From: Thermoproteota archaeon
Lineage (GTDB): Archaea; Thermoproteota; Thermoprotei_A; Sulfolobales; Pyrodictiaceae
DNA length: 9,453 nt
Direction: 5' to 3'
NCBI GenBank assembly: GCA_013153105.1
Contig: JAADFC010000005.1
Location: 1 to 9,453, forward strand
Below, piece after piece: positions 1 to 5,602 of the stretch. How positions within the stretch are numbered: position 1 is the first letter of the stretch; every line of letters begins with the position of its first letter. The translations under genes and the position numbers were made by a program. The notes under the pieces are model-generated. The model had not been told where the DNA came from. It searched no databases and saw only the letters and a list, made by a program, of their open reading frames with translations.

Positions 1-298
1 AGAGGCGCTCCGCAAGCTCCTCTATCAGCCGCGCCCGGGCCCTAGCCTCGAGCAGCAGCCTCTCCGCGTGCCTCCGCAGCGCGTCCCCCGGGGGCACCGG
101 GGCCCACTCGTCGCCTTCCCGGACCGCGAGGCCCCGCTGCTCCAGTCTGCCAAGCACATCGTACACCCTCTGCGGCGGGATGCCCGCCTCCCTCGCCACC
201 TCTCGCGCCCGCCTGGCGCCGCGTAGCAGCGCCAGGTAGGCGCGGGCCTCGTAGCCGCTCAGGCCGAGCAGCTCCCGGAGCTGCCGCTCAGCCTCCAC
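1..298 (-). CDS. TrmB-family HTH transcriptional regulator, N-terminal part (truncated at window edge)
   Basis: Reading the minus strand from a GTG at 298 gives 99 codons that stay open to the left edge, so the stop and C-terminus lie outside. Residues 8-60 match the winged-helix domain of TrmB-like archaeal regulators. LGLSGYEARAYLALL (about 11-25) is the first helix, REVAREAGIPPQRVYDVLGRLEQRGL (about 32-57) is the helix-turn-helix with its recognition helix, and a short wing follows (VREGDEWAPV). From about residue 71 a charged Arg/Glu/Ala-rich helix begins, as in the coiled-coil linker of TrmB proteins. Members of this family bind DNA as dimers and often sense sugars or other small molecules through a C-terminal domain not visible here. 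The GTG is the first start that follows a plausible TATA element (about 340-347) and precedes the homologous part. The effector and targets are unknown. The gene is transcribed divergently from the thioredoxin-fold gene, a possible target. Confidence 0.8.
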   Translation of the reverse strand, partial: MEAERQLRELLGLSGYEARAYLALLRGARRAREVAREAGIPPQRVYDVLGRLEQRGLAVREGDEWAPVPPGDALRRHAERLLLEARARARLIEELAERL

Positions 299-337
299 AG
301 CCGCAGGGGCACCCCCGCACCTGGCGGCGGGAGGGCT

Positions 338-360
338 GGGGTTTATCCGCCAGCAACCCC
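338..360 (-). promoter_or_regulatory. Putative promoter of the TrmB-like gene, TATA inside an inverted repeat
   Basis: On the minus strand a GATAAA element (about 341-347) lies roughly 45 bases ahead of the GTG at 298, which would give a leader of about 20 bases. It lies within a perfect 6-bp inverted repeat, GGGGTT (338-343) and AACCCC (355-360), with an 11-base spacer. A repressor bound there would compete with TBP, so autoregulation is possible. GC-rich DNA gives such repeats by chance, so this is tentative. Confidence 0.35.
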
Positions 361-526
361 TCCCCGTCTCCGGGGCGTGGCCGCGGCGGGTGAGGTGGTA
401 GGGACGTGCCGAGGCTGCCTCCCCTGCTGTGAGGAGTGGTGGAGCGACCCTGACGCCGCGGCTGCCTCCCGGGAAACGGTGCCTCCCGAGTCTCCCTGTC
501 GCCGGCCGCCCTCTATGGGAAAATGT

Positions 527-557
527 GGGCCGTTAACTGACGGGCCCAGGTTTAAGT
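527..557 (+). promoter_or_regulatory. Putative promoter and operator-like dyad of the thioredoxin-fold gene
   Basis: A TTTAAG TATA-like box (551-556) is preceded by the near-palindrome GGGCCGT-TAACTG-ACGGGCCC (527-547), whose arms pair with one extra G. The dyad covers the BRE/TFB contact zone. Predicted transcription would start near 578-580, leaving a leader of about 58 bases that carries a GGGAGG ribosome binding site at 620-625. Confidence 0.35.
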
Positions 558-636
558 CGCTGGTACGCAAGTATTCCACGGCGCCCGCCCTGGGGCTTCT
601 CCAGCGCGTAGGGAGAGCTGGGAGGCTGCCGCCGGC

Positions 637-1065
637 TTGGCGAGGCCGCGCTGCCCGGAGGTGCTCGAGGAGGGTGTCTACGCCTACCAGCCTGGCGACG
701 GCTGGGTTAGGGGCTCTGCCGCGGGGTCTGGGGCTGCTGGGAGGGTCTACGTGTTCGTTAACCTCCCCTGCAGCAGGAGCTGCCAATGGGCGCTGGACCG
801 TGTCTGGGAGCAGCTCGGCGCCCTGGTTGAGTCGGGCGTTGTGGAGCTTGTACTCGTGGTGTGCACCCGGTTCCGCTACGTATGCCGGGACGACTCCGCG
901 CGTAGGCTCTTCTCGCTCTACGGGATAGTCGCCGTGCCGAGCCTCGTGGTCTCGTGCTGTGGGAAGGAGCTGGGGGTTATACAGGGGAGGCTCAGGATAG
1001 AGGACGAGTTCTCCCGTGTCGCCGACGAGCTTAGGCACCTTCTGGCCCGGCGCGGCGGCGGGTAG
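637..1065 (+). CDS. Small cysteine-rich thioredoxin-fold protein with a CX3C site
   Basis: The 142-residue product has a thioredoxin-like pattern: a hydrophobic strand (VYVFVNLP, about 37-44), a Cys pair at the start of the next helix (C45 and C49), a second strand (VVELVLVVC, 68-76), and a VAVPSLVV strand (98-105) whose P101 sits where the thioredoxin cis-proline does. A C-terminal helix closes the fold. The usual CXXC is replaced by C-S-R-S-C, a CX3C. Further cysteines are C6, C76, C83 and the adjacent pair C107-C108, seven in all, which could support disulfide exchange or metal binding. No signal peptide or membrane segment is visible, so it is probably cytosolic. The TTG at 637 is preferred because GGGAGG lies 11 bases upstream and an in-frame TAA at 553 limits extension. 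GTG 661 is the alternative. The thioredoxin fold is inferred from strand order and motif positions, and the substrate is unknown. Confidence 0.7.
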   Translation: MARPRCPEVLEEGVYAYQPGDGWVRGSAAGSGAAGRVYVFVNLPCSRSCQWALDRVWEQLGALVESGVVELVLVVCTRFRYVCRDDSARRLFSLYGIVAVPSLVVSCCGKELGVIQGRLRIEDEFSRVADELRHLLARRGGG

Positions 1066-1075
1066 CGCTTATAGA
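1066..1075 (+). promoter_or_regulatory. TATA box for prephenate dehydratase
   Basis: The sequence GCGCTTATAGA straddles the end of the thioredoxin-fold gene. Its centre (about 1072) is 27-28 bases before the GTG at 1100, the spacing expected for an archaeal leaderless transcript. No ribosome binding site of note lies between them. Confidence 0.5.
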
Positions 1076-1099
1076 GTGGGCCTCCGGTGGGCCCGGGGG

Positions 1100-1942
1100 G
1101 TGCGTGGACACGCTGGGGGTGCCGGGGCTATTGTTCCGGGTGCGAGGCTGCGGGTAGCCTTCCTCGGGCCGGAGAACAGTTTCACGCATGAGGCTGCCGA
1201 GTCCCTCTTCGGGGACGCAGAGCTTGTGCCCGCCGACACTATCACTAGAGTGTTCAGGATGGTTGAGGGCCTCGAGGTCGACTACGGGGTTGTCCCGGTT
1301 GAGAACAGTCTGGAGGGCCCGGTGGGCGAGACGCTGGACAACCTGGCGCGCAGCATGCTCCACATCGCCTACGCTGTCGAGATGAAGATAACCCTCGTGG
1401 TCGCCGGCGACCCCTCCGCAGGCAGGGTCTACGGCCACCCGCACGCGCTGGGCGAGGCTGGGCATGTGCTCGAGGAGGTGGCGCCGGGGGCGGAGCGGGT
1501 TGCGACTGCGAGCACCAGCGCCGCGGCGGCGGAGGCGGCGAGGAGCGGGGGGCTCTGCGTCTGCAGCCGCCGGGCCGCGGAGGCTCACGGCCTGCCGGTG
1601 GTAAGGGTATTGGAGCCGGGGGTGGGCAACATGAACTATACGAGGTTCATCGCTGTGGGGTGGAGGGACAACCCGCGGGGGGCTGAGAGGACGAGCCTGG
1701 TCGCGGCTATGCCGGATACGCCGGGCGCGCTATACCACTGGCTGGAGCCGTTCGCTCGGAGGGGGGTGAACCTGAAGATGATATACTCGAGGCCGAGCCC
1801 CAGCAAGCCGTGGAACTACATCTTCTACGTGGACCTCGAGGGTAGCAGGCTCGACGAGAGGGTGGCGGCCGCGGTGGAGGAGGCCGCGAGGAGGAGCCTC
1901 TTCCTCCGGGTGCTGGGGAGCTACCCTGTTAGGAGGCTCTAG
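1100..1942 (+). CDS. pheA: Prephenate dehydratase
   Basis: Converts prephenate to phenylpyruvate with loss of water and CO2, the committed step of phenylalanine synthesis. It is a stand-alone enzyme with no chorismate mutase domain. In the 280-residue product the catalytic PDT domain runs from about 18 to 190: VAFLGPENSFTHEAA (19-33), VVPVENSLEG (64-73) and the NYTRF motif (179-183) with catalytic Thr181. An ACT domain follows (about 197-280), with PGALYHWL (208-215) as the GALV-type site and IYSRP (228-232) where ESRP is usual. The Glu of ESRP is replaced by Tyr, which could alter feedback inhibition by phenylalanine. The GTG at 1100 is chosen because a TATA box lies about 27 bases upstream. 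An ATG at 1016 lies inside the preceding gene and would add residues unlike the family. The stop overlaps that of the convergent aldo-keto reductase gene by 4 bp. Confidence 0.93.
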   Translation: MRGHAGGAGAIVPGARLRVAFLGPENSFTHEAAESLFGDAELVPADTITRVFRMVEGLEVDYGVVPVENSLEGPVGETLDNLARSMLHIAYAVEMKITLVVAGDPSAGRVYGHPHALGEAGHVLEEVAPGAERVATASTSAAAAEAARSGGLCVCSRRAAEAHGLPVVRVLEPGVGNMNYTRFIAVGWRDNPRGAERTSLVAAMPDTPGALYHWLEPFARRGVNLKMIYSRPSPSKPWNYIFYVDLEGSRLDERVAAAVEEAARRSLFLRVLGSYPVRRL

Positions 1943-2763
1943 GCGCTCGACTCGAGTTCCTCCAGAGCCTCCGGCGGCAGGCGCCAGCCTAGGCTGCCGA
2001 GTATCTCACGGAGGTGCTCGCGCCTCTCGGTCTTGGGTATCGCCACCACCCTCGGCCTCGATATCAGGTAGTTGAGCGCAACCTGCACCGGCGTCTTGCC
2101 CAGGCGCTCCGCTATCCTCCTCGCCGCCGGGTGCCTCGCCACGGCGCCCCTCTCGAGGGGCGTGTAGGCCTGGATCGTAACGTTGTTCTCTATTGCGAGG
2201 TCTAGGAGGCTGCTGGTCTCGGGCTCCCGGTGGAGCAGGCTGTAGTGGACCTGGTCCACGACTATCTCGGCCGAGGCGGTGGCGTGTACCGCCTTGAACA
2301 GCTGCCACTTGTCGAAGTTGCTCACCCCTATGTAGCGTGCGTAGCCCCTGCCTATTATGACGCGCTCGAAGCGGCGGACCTGCTCCTCCACCGGTATACC
2401 CGCGGCGGGCCAGTGGATGAGGAAGAGGTCGACCTCCCTCACGCCGAGCCTGCGGAGGCTCGCCCTGGCGGCGCGGTCTATCTCCTCCTCCGAGCGGAGC
2501 CTGTCAGGCAGCATCTTGGTTGTGACGAAGACTCGGTCCCTGCCCACCCTGCGCAGCACCCTGCCCACGAGCTCCTCCGCTGAGCCGCCGCCGTACATCT
2601 CGGCCGTGTCTACCAGGTTCACTTTCCCAGACTCTATGGCTTCGACGAGCACTTCCTCTGCCCTGGCAGGGTCCCGTATCGCCCACGTGCCGAGGCCTAT
2701 GGCTGAGACGCGGTCGCCCCCGATGGGCTTCCAGTCCGACGCGTCTATAGGCCAGCGTGGCAC
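1939..2763 (-). CDS. Aldo-keto reductase
   Basis: NAD(P)H-dependent reductase of the AKR superfamily, reducing an aldehyde or ketone to an alcohol. The true substrate cannot be read from the sequence. The 274-residue product covers a complete TIM barrel. It has VSAIGLGTW (19-27), the catalytic tetrad Asp52 and Tyr57 (VDTAEMYGGG), Lys83 (TTKML) and His117 (LIHWP), then IGVSNF (145-150), QVHYSLLHRE (171-180), QAYTPLERG (198-206) and the cofactor-binding AIPKTERREHL stretch (241-251). It resembles the small monomeric AKRs of prokaryotes. The GTG at 2763 leaves a short N-terminal extension typical of archaeal members. An ATG at 2790 is also in frame and would add nine residues, but it lies only about 13 bases after the possible TATA element. 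The gene is divergent from carbamate kinase and convergent with pheA, sharing a CTAG with it. Confidence 0.92.
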   Translation of the reverse strand: MPRWPIDASDWKPIGGDRVSAIGLGTWAIRDPARAEEVLVEAIESGKVNLVDTAEMYGGGSAEELVGRVLRRVGRDRVFVTTKMLPDRLRSEEEIDRAARASLRRLGVREVDLFLIHWPAAGIPVEEQVRRFERVIIGRGYARYIGVSNFDKWQLFKAVHATASAEIVVDQVHYSLLHREPETSSLLDLAIENNVTIQAYTPLERGAVARHPAARRIAERLGKTPVQVALNYLISRPRVVAIPKTERREHLREILGSLGWRLPPEALEELESSA

Positions 2764-2846
2764 AGCTGTGCACCGTCCAGCCTGCAGCATGGGCCTCGGA
2801 GCTATTACGTGTCGCCTCCCCAGCCTCCCTGGGGGATGCCTGGGCT
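2764..2846. promoter_or_regulatory. Divergent promoter region between aldo-keto reductase and carbamate kinase
   Basis: The only AT-leaning element in this 83-base gap is GCTATTACG (about 2797-2805), read as CGTAATAGC on the other strand. It is a possible but weak TATA box for either gene. Toward carbamate kinase a GGGGGATG sequence (2831-2838) lies 8 bases before the GTG at 2847 and may act as a ribosome binding site. The assignment of the TATA element is uncertain. Confidence 0.3.
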
Positions 2847-3761
2847 GTGGAGGGCCTCGTGGTCGTAGGCCTTGGGGGCCACGCTCTCCTCGCGCCGGGC
2901 GAGGGGCTGGAGGCCCAGCGGCGGAGGGCGGCGGAGACTGCTAGGCGGCTGGCGCCGCTGCTGGAGCGGGGGTACCGGCTGCTGCTGGTCCACGGCAACG
3001 GGCCGCAGGCGCTGCTGCTGGAGCTGGCCCAGCGCGGCGGCGTGGAGATGGGCCTCGACGAGGTTGTCGCGGCTACGCAGGGCTGGCTAGGCTACCTGCT
3101 GGCGACGGCCGTGGGCGACGTCGTTGAAGGGCTGGGGCTCCCCAGGAGGGCTGTGGCCGTGGTAACCACGGTTATGGTTGACCCTGGGGACCCTATGCTG
3201 TCGAGGCCCGTCAAGCAGGTGGGCCCCCTGCTCTCGGCGGGGGAGGCTGAGGAGCTGCGTAGGCGTGGCGTCGCCGTGGCCTGGGACCCGCGTGGGGGCT
3301 GGAGGAGGCTCGTGCCCAGCCCCCGGCCCCGGCTTGTGGTCGAGGAGTGGGCTGTGCGGAGCCTCTTCGAGTCGGGGGCTCTCGTGGTTGTAGCGGGGGG
3401 CGGCGGGGGTGTGGCTGTCACTACAAAGGCTGCCGGCACGGTGGGTGTGGAGGCTGTCGTAGACAAGGATTTCACGGCGTCGCTCCTCGCCAGGAGCCTG
3501 GGCGCCGAGGCGCTGCTCCTTCTCACAGACGTGGAGGGCGTCTACGAGGGCTACGGGAGGCCGGGCGCGCGGCTGCTTCGGAGGCTCAGTCTCGACCAGG
3601 CCCGCCGCCTCCTGCCCACGCTGCCACAGGGCTCCATGGGGGCCAAGCTGGCCGCCGCGGTGGAGTTCGTAGAGGCTACTGGGAGGCCCGCCGCGATAGG
3701 CCCGCTCGAGGCGCCCCTCGACGTGCTGGAGGGCAGGCGGGGCACGCGCGTCGAGCCCTAG
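2847..3761 (+). CDS. arcC: Carbamate kinase
   Basis: Catalyses the reversible transfer of phosphate between carbamoyl phosphate and ADP, giving ATP and carbamate. In hyperthermophilic archaea it may run either way. The 304-residue product spans the amino-acid-kinase fold with carbamate-kinase signatures: GLGGHALL (8-15), LVHGNGPQ (47-54), ATQGWLGY (76-83), VDPGDP (111-116), KQVGP (123-127), GGWRRLVPSP (150-159), VVAGGGGGVAV (181-191), VEAVVDKDFTA (201-211), LLLTDVEGVY (224-233) and QGSMGAKL (261-268). In the first glycine loop, His replaces the usual Asn of GGNA, a nonstandard residue near the phosphate site. The GTG at 2847 fits the family N-terminus, and a GTG 90 bases upstream would add unrelated residues. 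No arginine deiminase or ornithine carbamoyltransferase gene is nearby, so the source of carbamoyl phosphate is not shown. The next gene on this strand starts about 160 bases later with its own TATA-like box. Confidence 0.94.
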   Translation: MEGLVVVGLGGHALLAPGEGLEAQRRRAAETARRLAPLLERGYRLLLVHGNGPQALLLELAQRGGVEMGLDEVVAATQGWLGYLLATAVGDVVEGLGLPRRAVAVVTTVMVDPGDPMLSRPVKQVGPLLSAGEAEELRRRGVAVAWDPRGGWRRLVPSPRPRLVVEEWAVRSLFESGALVVVAGGGGGVAVTTKAAGTVGVEAVVDKDFTASLLARSLGAEALLLLTDVEGVYEGYGRPGARLLRRLSLDQARRLLPTLPQGSMGAKLAAAVEFVEATGRPAAIGPLEAPLDVLEGRRGTRVEP

Positions 3762-3803
3762 GAGGCCACGCCGGCTGCTCGGCGTTGCACAGGCTCGCCA
3801 GCA

Positions 3804-3824
3804 GGCTCCTCCCCCTGGGGAGCC
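3804..3824 (+). terminator. GC hairpin downstream of carbamate kinase
   Basis: GGCTCC (3804-3809) pairs with GGAGCC (3819-3824), and one or two inner pairs extend the stem. It starts 42 bases after the arcC stop. No T tract follows, so a termination role is only a possibility. Confidence 0.2.
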
Positions 3825-3893
3825 CTCGGGCCCAGGCGTTGTCGTCACCGCAGCCTGGCGCAGCCCGGGGGGCTGCACCGGGGCTGGGCCTGA

Positions 3894-3902
3894 GTGTTAA
3901 AG
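3894..3902 (+). promoter_or_regulatory. TATA-like box of AMP phosphorylase
   Basis: GTGTTAAAG is the only AT-rich element in the 161-base gap after carbamate kinase. Its centre (about 3898) is about 25 bases before the TTG at 3923, consistent with a leaderless transcript. Confidence 0.4.
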
Positions 3903-3922
3903 CGCTCCACGCCCCTGCCCGC

Positions 3923-5479
3923 TTGGGGGTTGAGGCCGGCTTGACTGTTGTCCCGGACGGGTCTGAGGCGGAGGTCTTCCGGGTTCAGCGCCTGGGCTTG
4001 AGGGGCGGCCGCGGGGTGGCTGTGCTCCCCCGCAGCGTGGCCGAGCGGTATGGGATCTCGGCGGGCTCGATAGTCGGGCTGGGGTGCCGGGGGAGCATAC
4101 ACGGCGGCGTCGCCGTGGTTTCCGAGGGGCTCGTCGAGGAGGGTTCTATAGCTGTCTCCGAGGAGCTGTGGGAGAGGCTGCAGGGGTGCGAGCGGGTTAA
4201 GCTCTACCCGCTCGAGCTGCCCCCGAGCTTCCGCGAGCTTCACCGCCGCCTGCAGGGCGAACCCCTCGGCGAGGCTGGCTACAAGAGGCTGGTTGCGGAC
4301 GTGGTCGCGGGGCTCTACGACGACTCGCAGATAGCGGCGTTCCTCGTCAGCCAGGTTTACAGGCCGCTGGCCGGCGACGAGCTGGCGGCCTTGATAAGGG
4401 CCATGGTTGAGACCGGCGAGGTCATAAAGTTCCCGGTAACCGCGCACGACGTGCACAGCATAGGCGGGGTACCCGGCAACAGTAAGGTCGCCCTAATAGT
4501 GGTTCCGACGGTTGCGGCTGCGGGGCTCCTGATACCCAAGACGAGCAGCCGAGCCATAACGAGTCCGGCGGGCACCGCCGACACTATGGAGGTGCTCGCC
4601 AGGGTCGCGTTTAAGCCCGAGGAGATACTTGAGATAGCACTGAAGACCCACGGCGTCATCGTGTGGGGTGGGGCGCTGGGGCTGGCGCCCGCTGACGACA
4701 TCTTCGTGAGGGTTGAGAGGAGGCTGGGTATAGACCCTCAGAGCCAGATGGTAGCCAGTATACTCGCCAAGAAGCTTGCTATGAGCGTCACGCGTCTTGT
4801 GGTGGACATACCCTTCGGCCGGGGGGCCAAGGTTGAGACTGAGGAGCAGGCCACCGAGCTGGGCAGCCTGTTCCTATCGCAGGCACAGCGGCTCGGGATA
4901 TCGATGAGGATAGCATTGACCTACGGGGACGAGCCGATAGGCTACGCGGTGGGCCCCGCGCTGGAGGCCAGGGAGGCGCTGGAGACCCTCATAGGGAAGG
5001 GTGTGGGGGCCGCGCCGGGGCTTGTCGAGAAGGCCTGCAGCCTTGCAGGGCTCGTGCTGGGCCTCGGGGGCGCCGCGGAGGCTGAGAAGGGCTACGAGCA
5101 GGCCTGCAGCATACTGCGCAGCGGCAAGAGCTACGCCAAGTTTAGGGAGATAATAGAGGCGCAGGAGGGCGACCCCGACATTAAACCGGAGGACATCAGG
5201 CTGGCAGGCGAGCAGTACACCGTTACCTCCCCAAGGGACGGCGTGGTAACCTCGATAAGCAACTCCGCCGCCGCGCTCGCCGCCAGGGCCGCCGGGGCAC
5301 CCGACGACAAGGGCGCCGGCATCCTGTTCCACGTCAAGACGGGGTACCGGGTTAGGAGGGGCGACCCCCTCTACACGGTGTACGCCTCGACCCGGGGCAG
5401 GCTACGCGAAGCGCTGAGCATAATGGAGGGTATGCGCGGCGTCCTAGTTGAGGGCATGCTTGTGAAAACCCTCCCCTAG
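3923..5479 (+). CDS. deoA: AMP phosphorylase (archaeal DeoA-type)
   Basis: Cleaves nucleoside 5'-monophosphates, classically AMP, with phosphate to give the base and ribose 1,5-bisphosphate, the first step of the archaeal pentose bisphosphate/NMP degradation pathway. The product (about 518 residues, family about 500) has the archaeal N-terminal domain (about 20-105) absent from bacterial thymidine phosphorylases. The nucleoside-phosphorylase core follows: SQIAAFL (135-141), MVETGE (161-166), DVHSIGGVPGN (176-186), IPKTSSRAITSPAGTADTME (204-223), VWGGALGLAPADD (247-259) and YAVGPALEAREAL (341-353). The C-terminal domain includes GAPDDKGAGI (458-467) and KTGYRVRRGDPLY (472-484). The open frame extends far upstream, but that part overlaps carbamate kinase and is not homologous. 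TTG 3923 is chosen from the TATA spacing. TTG 3941 is the alternative. Either leaves about 10-18 extra residues before the usual N-terminus. The partner isomerase and RuBisCO genes are not in the window. Confidence 0.92.
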   Translation: MGVEAGLTVVPDGSEAEVFRVQRLGLRGGRGVAVLPRSVAERYGISAGSIVGLGCRGSIHGGVAVVSEGLVEEGSIAVSEELWERLQGCERVKLYPLELPPSFRELHRRLQGEPLGEAGYKRLVADVVAGLYDDSQIAAFLVSQVYRPLAGDELAALIRAMVETGEVIKFPVTAHDVHSIGGVPGNSKVALIVVPTVAAAGLLIPKTSSRAITSPAGTADTMEVLARVAFKPEEILEIALKTHGVIVWGGALGLAPADDIFVRVERRLGIDPQSQMVASILAKKLAMSVTRLVVDIPFGRGAKVETEEQATELGSLFLSQAQRLGISMRIALTYGDEPIGYAVGPALEAREALETLIGKGVGAAPGLVEKACSLAGLVLGLGGAAEAEKGYEQACSILRSGKSYAKFREIIEAQEGDPDIKPEDIRLAGEQYTVTSPRDGVVTSISNSAAALAARAAGAPDDKGAGILFHVKTGYRVRRGDPLYTVYASTRGRLREALSIMEGMRGVLVEGMLVKTLP

Positions 5480-5481
5480 CA

Positions 5482-5516
5482 CGGCGCAAGGGTAATATAC
5501 ACCCCTAACGGCGCCG
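5482..5516 (+). promoter_or_regulatory. Promoter of the zinc-ribbon gene, TATA nested in two inverted repeats
   Basis: TAATATA (5493-5499) is a good TATA box with a predicted start near 5521 and a leader of about 80 bases. It is flanked by GGGT (5490-5493) and ACCC (5501-5504), and further out by the perfect 6-bp arms CGGCGC (5482-5487) and GCGCCG (5511-5516). The two dyads have nearly the same centre (5497 and 5499). This looks like an operator over the TATA box. A terminator role for the gene before is a less likely reading. Confidence 0.45.
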
Positions 5517-5585
5517 CCACCGGCTAGCCCCGGCCGAGGCCACGGATAGGAGCACCCCCTCAGCCACGGGGCCCCTCAGCGGTAT

Positions 5586-5592
5586 GGAGGTG
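5586..5592 (+). promoter_or_regulatory. Strong ribosome binding site deciding the TTG start at 5603
   Basis: GGAGGTG is complementary to the 3' end of archaeal 16S rRNA and lies 10 bases before the TTG at 5603. An ATG at 5584 belongs to another frame that gives no recognisable protein. Confidence 0.75.
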
Positions 5593-5602
5593 GTTCTACC
5601 CC

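Larger units (their letters stand above)
299..636. other. Divergent intergenic region between the TrmB-like and thioredoxin-fold genes
   Basis: These 338 bases hold no convincing gene. The open frames crossing it in both directions have no recognisable protein and are products of high GC content. It contains the TrmB-gene promoter at its left end. At its right end is a dyad (527-547) followed by a TTTAAG box (551-556), and a GGGAGG sequence (620-625) precedes the next start. The middle part (about 361-520) is GC-rich, and I could not assign it a function. Confidence 0.6.

Noticed and set aside
413..455. GTGAGGA followed by CTGA in the divergent region, considered as a C/D RNA
   Set aside because: The C box has a mismatch in a key position and no C' or second D box follows.
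343..1038. Long minus-strand open frame opposite the thioredoxin-fold gene
   Set aside because: Composition is Pro/Arg/Ala-rich without any domain. It is a GC-driven antisense frame, and the plus-strand frame there has a coherent fold.
1016..1099. ATG start for prephenate dehydratase within the preceding gene
   Set aside because: It lies upstream of the best TATA box and adds residues unlike any prephenate dehydratase N-terminus.
3347..3922. Upstream extension of the AMP phosphorylase frame to a 710-residue protein
   Set aside because: The added residues overlap carbamate kinase in another frame and are low-complexity Gly/Arg-rich, so a fusion is not supported.
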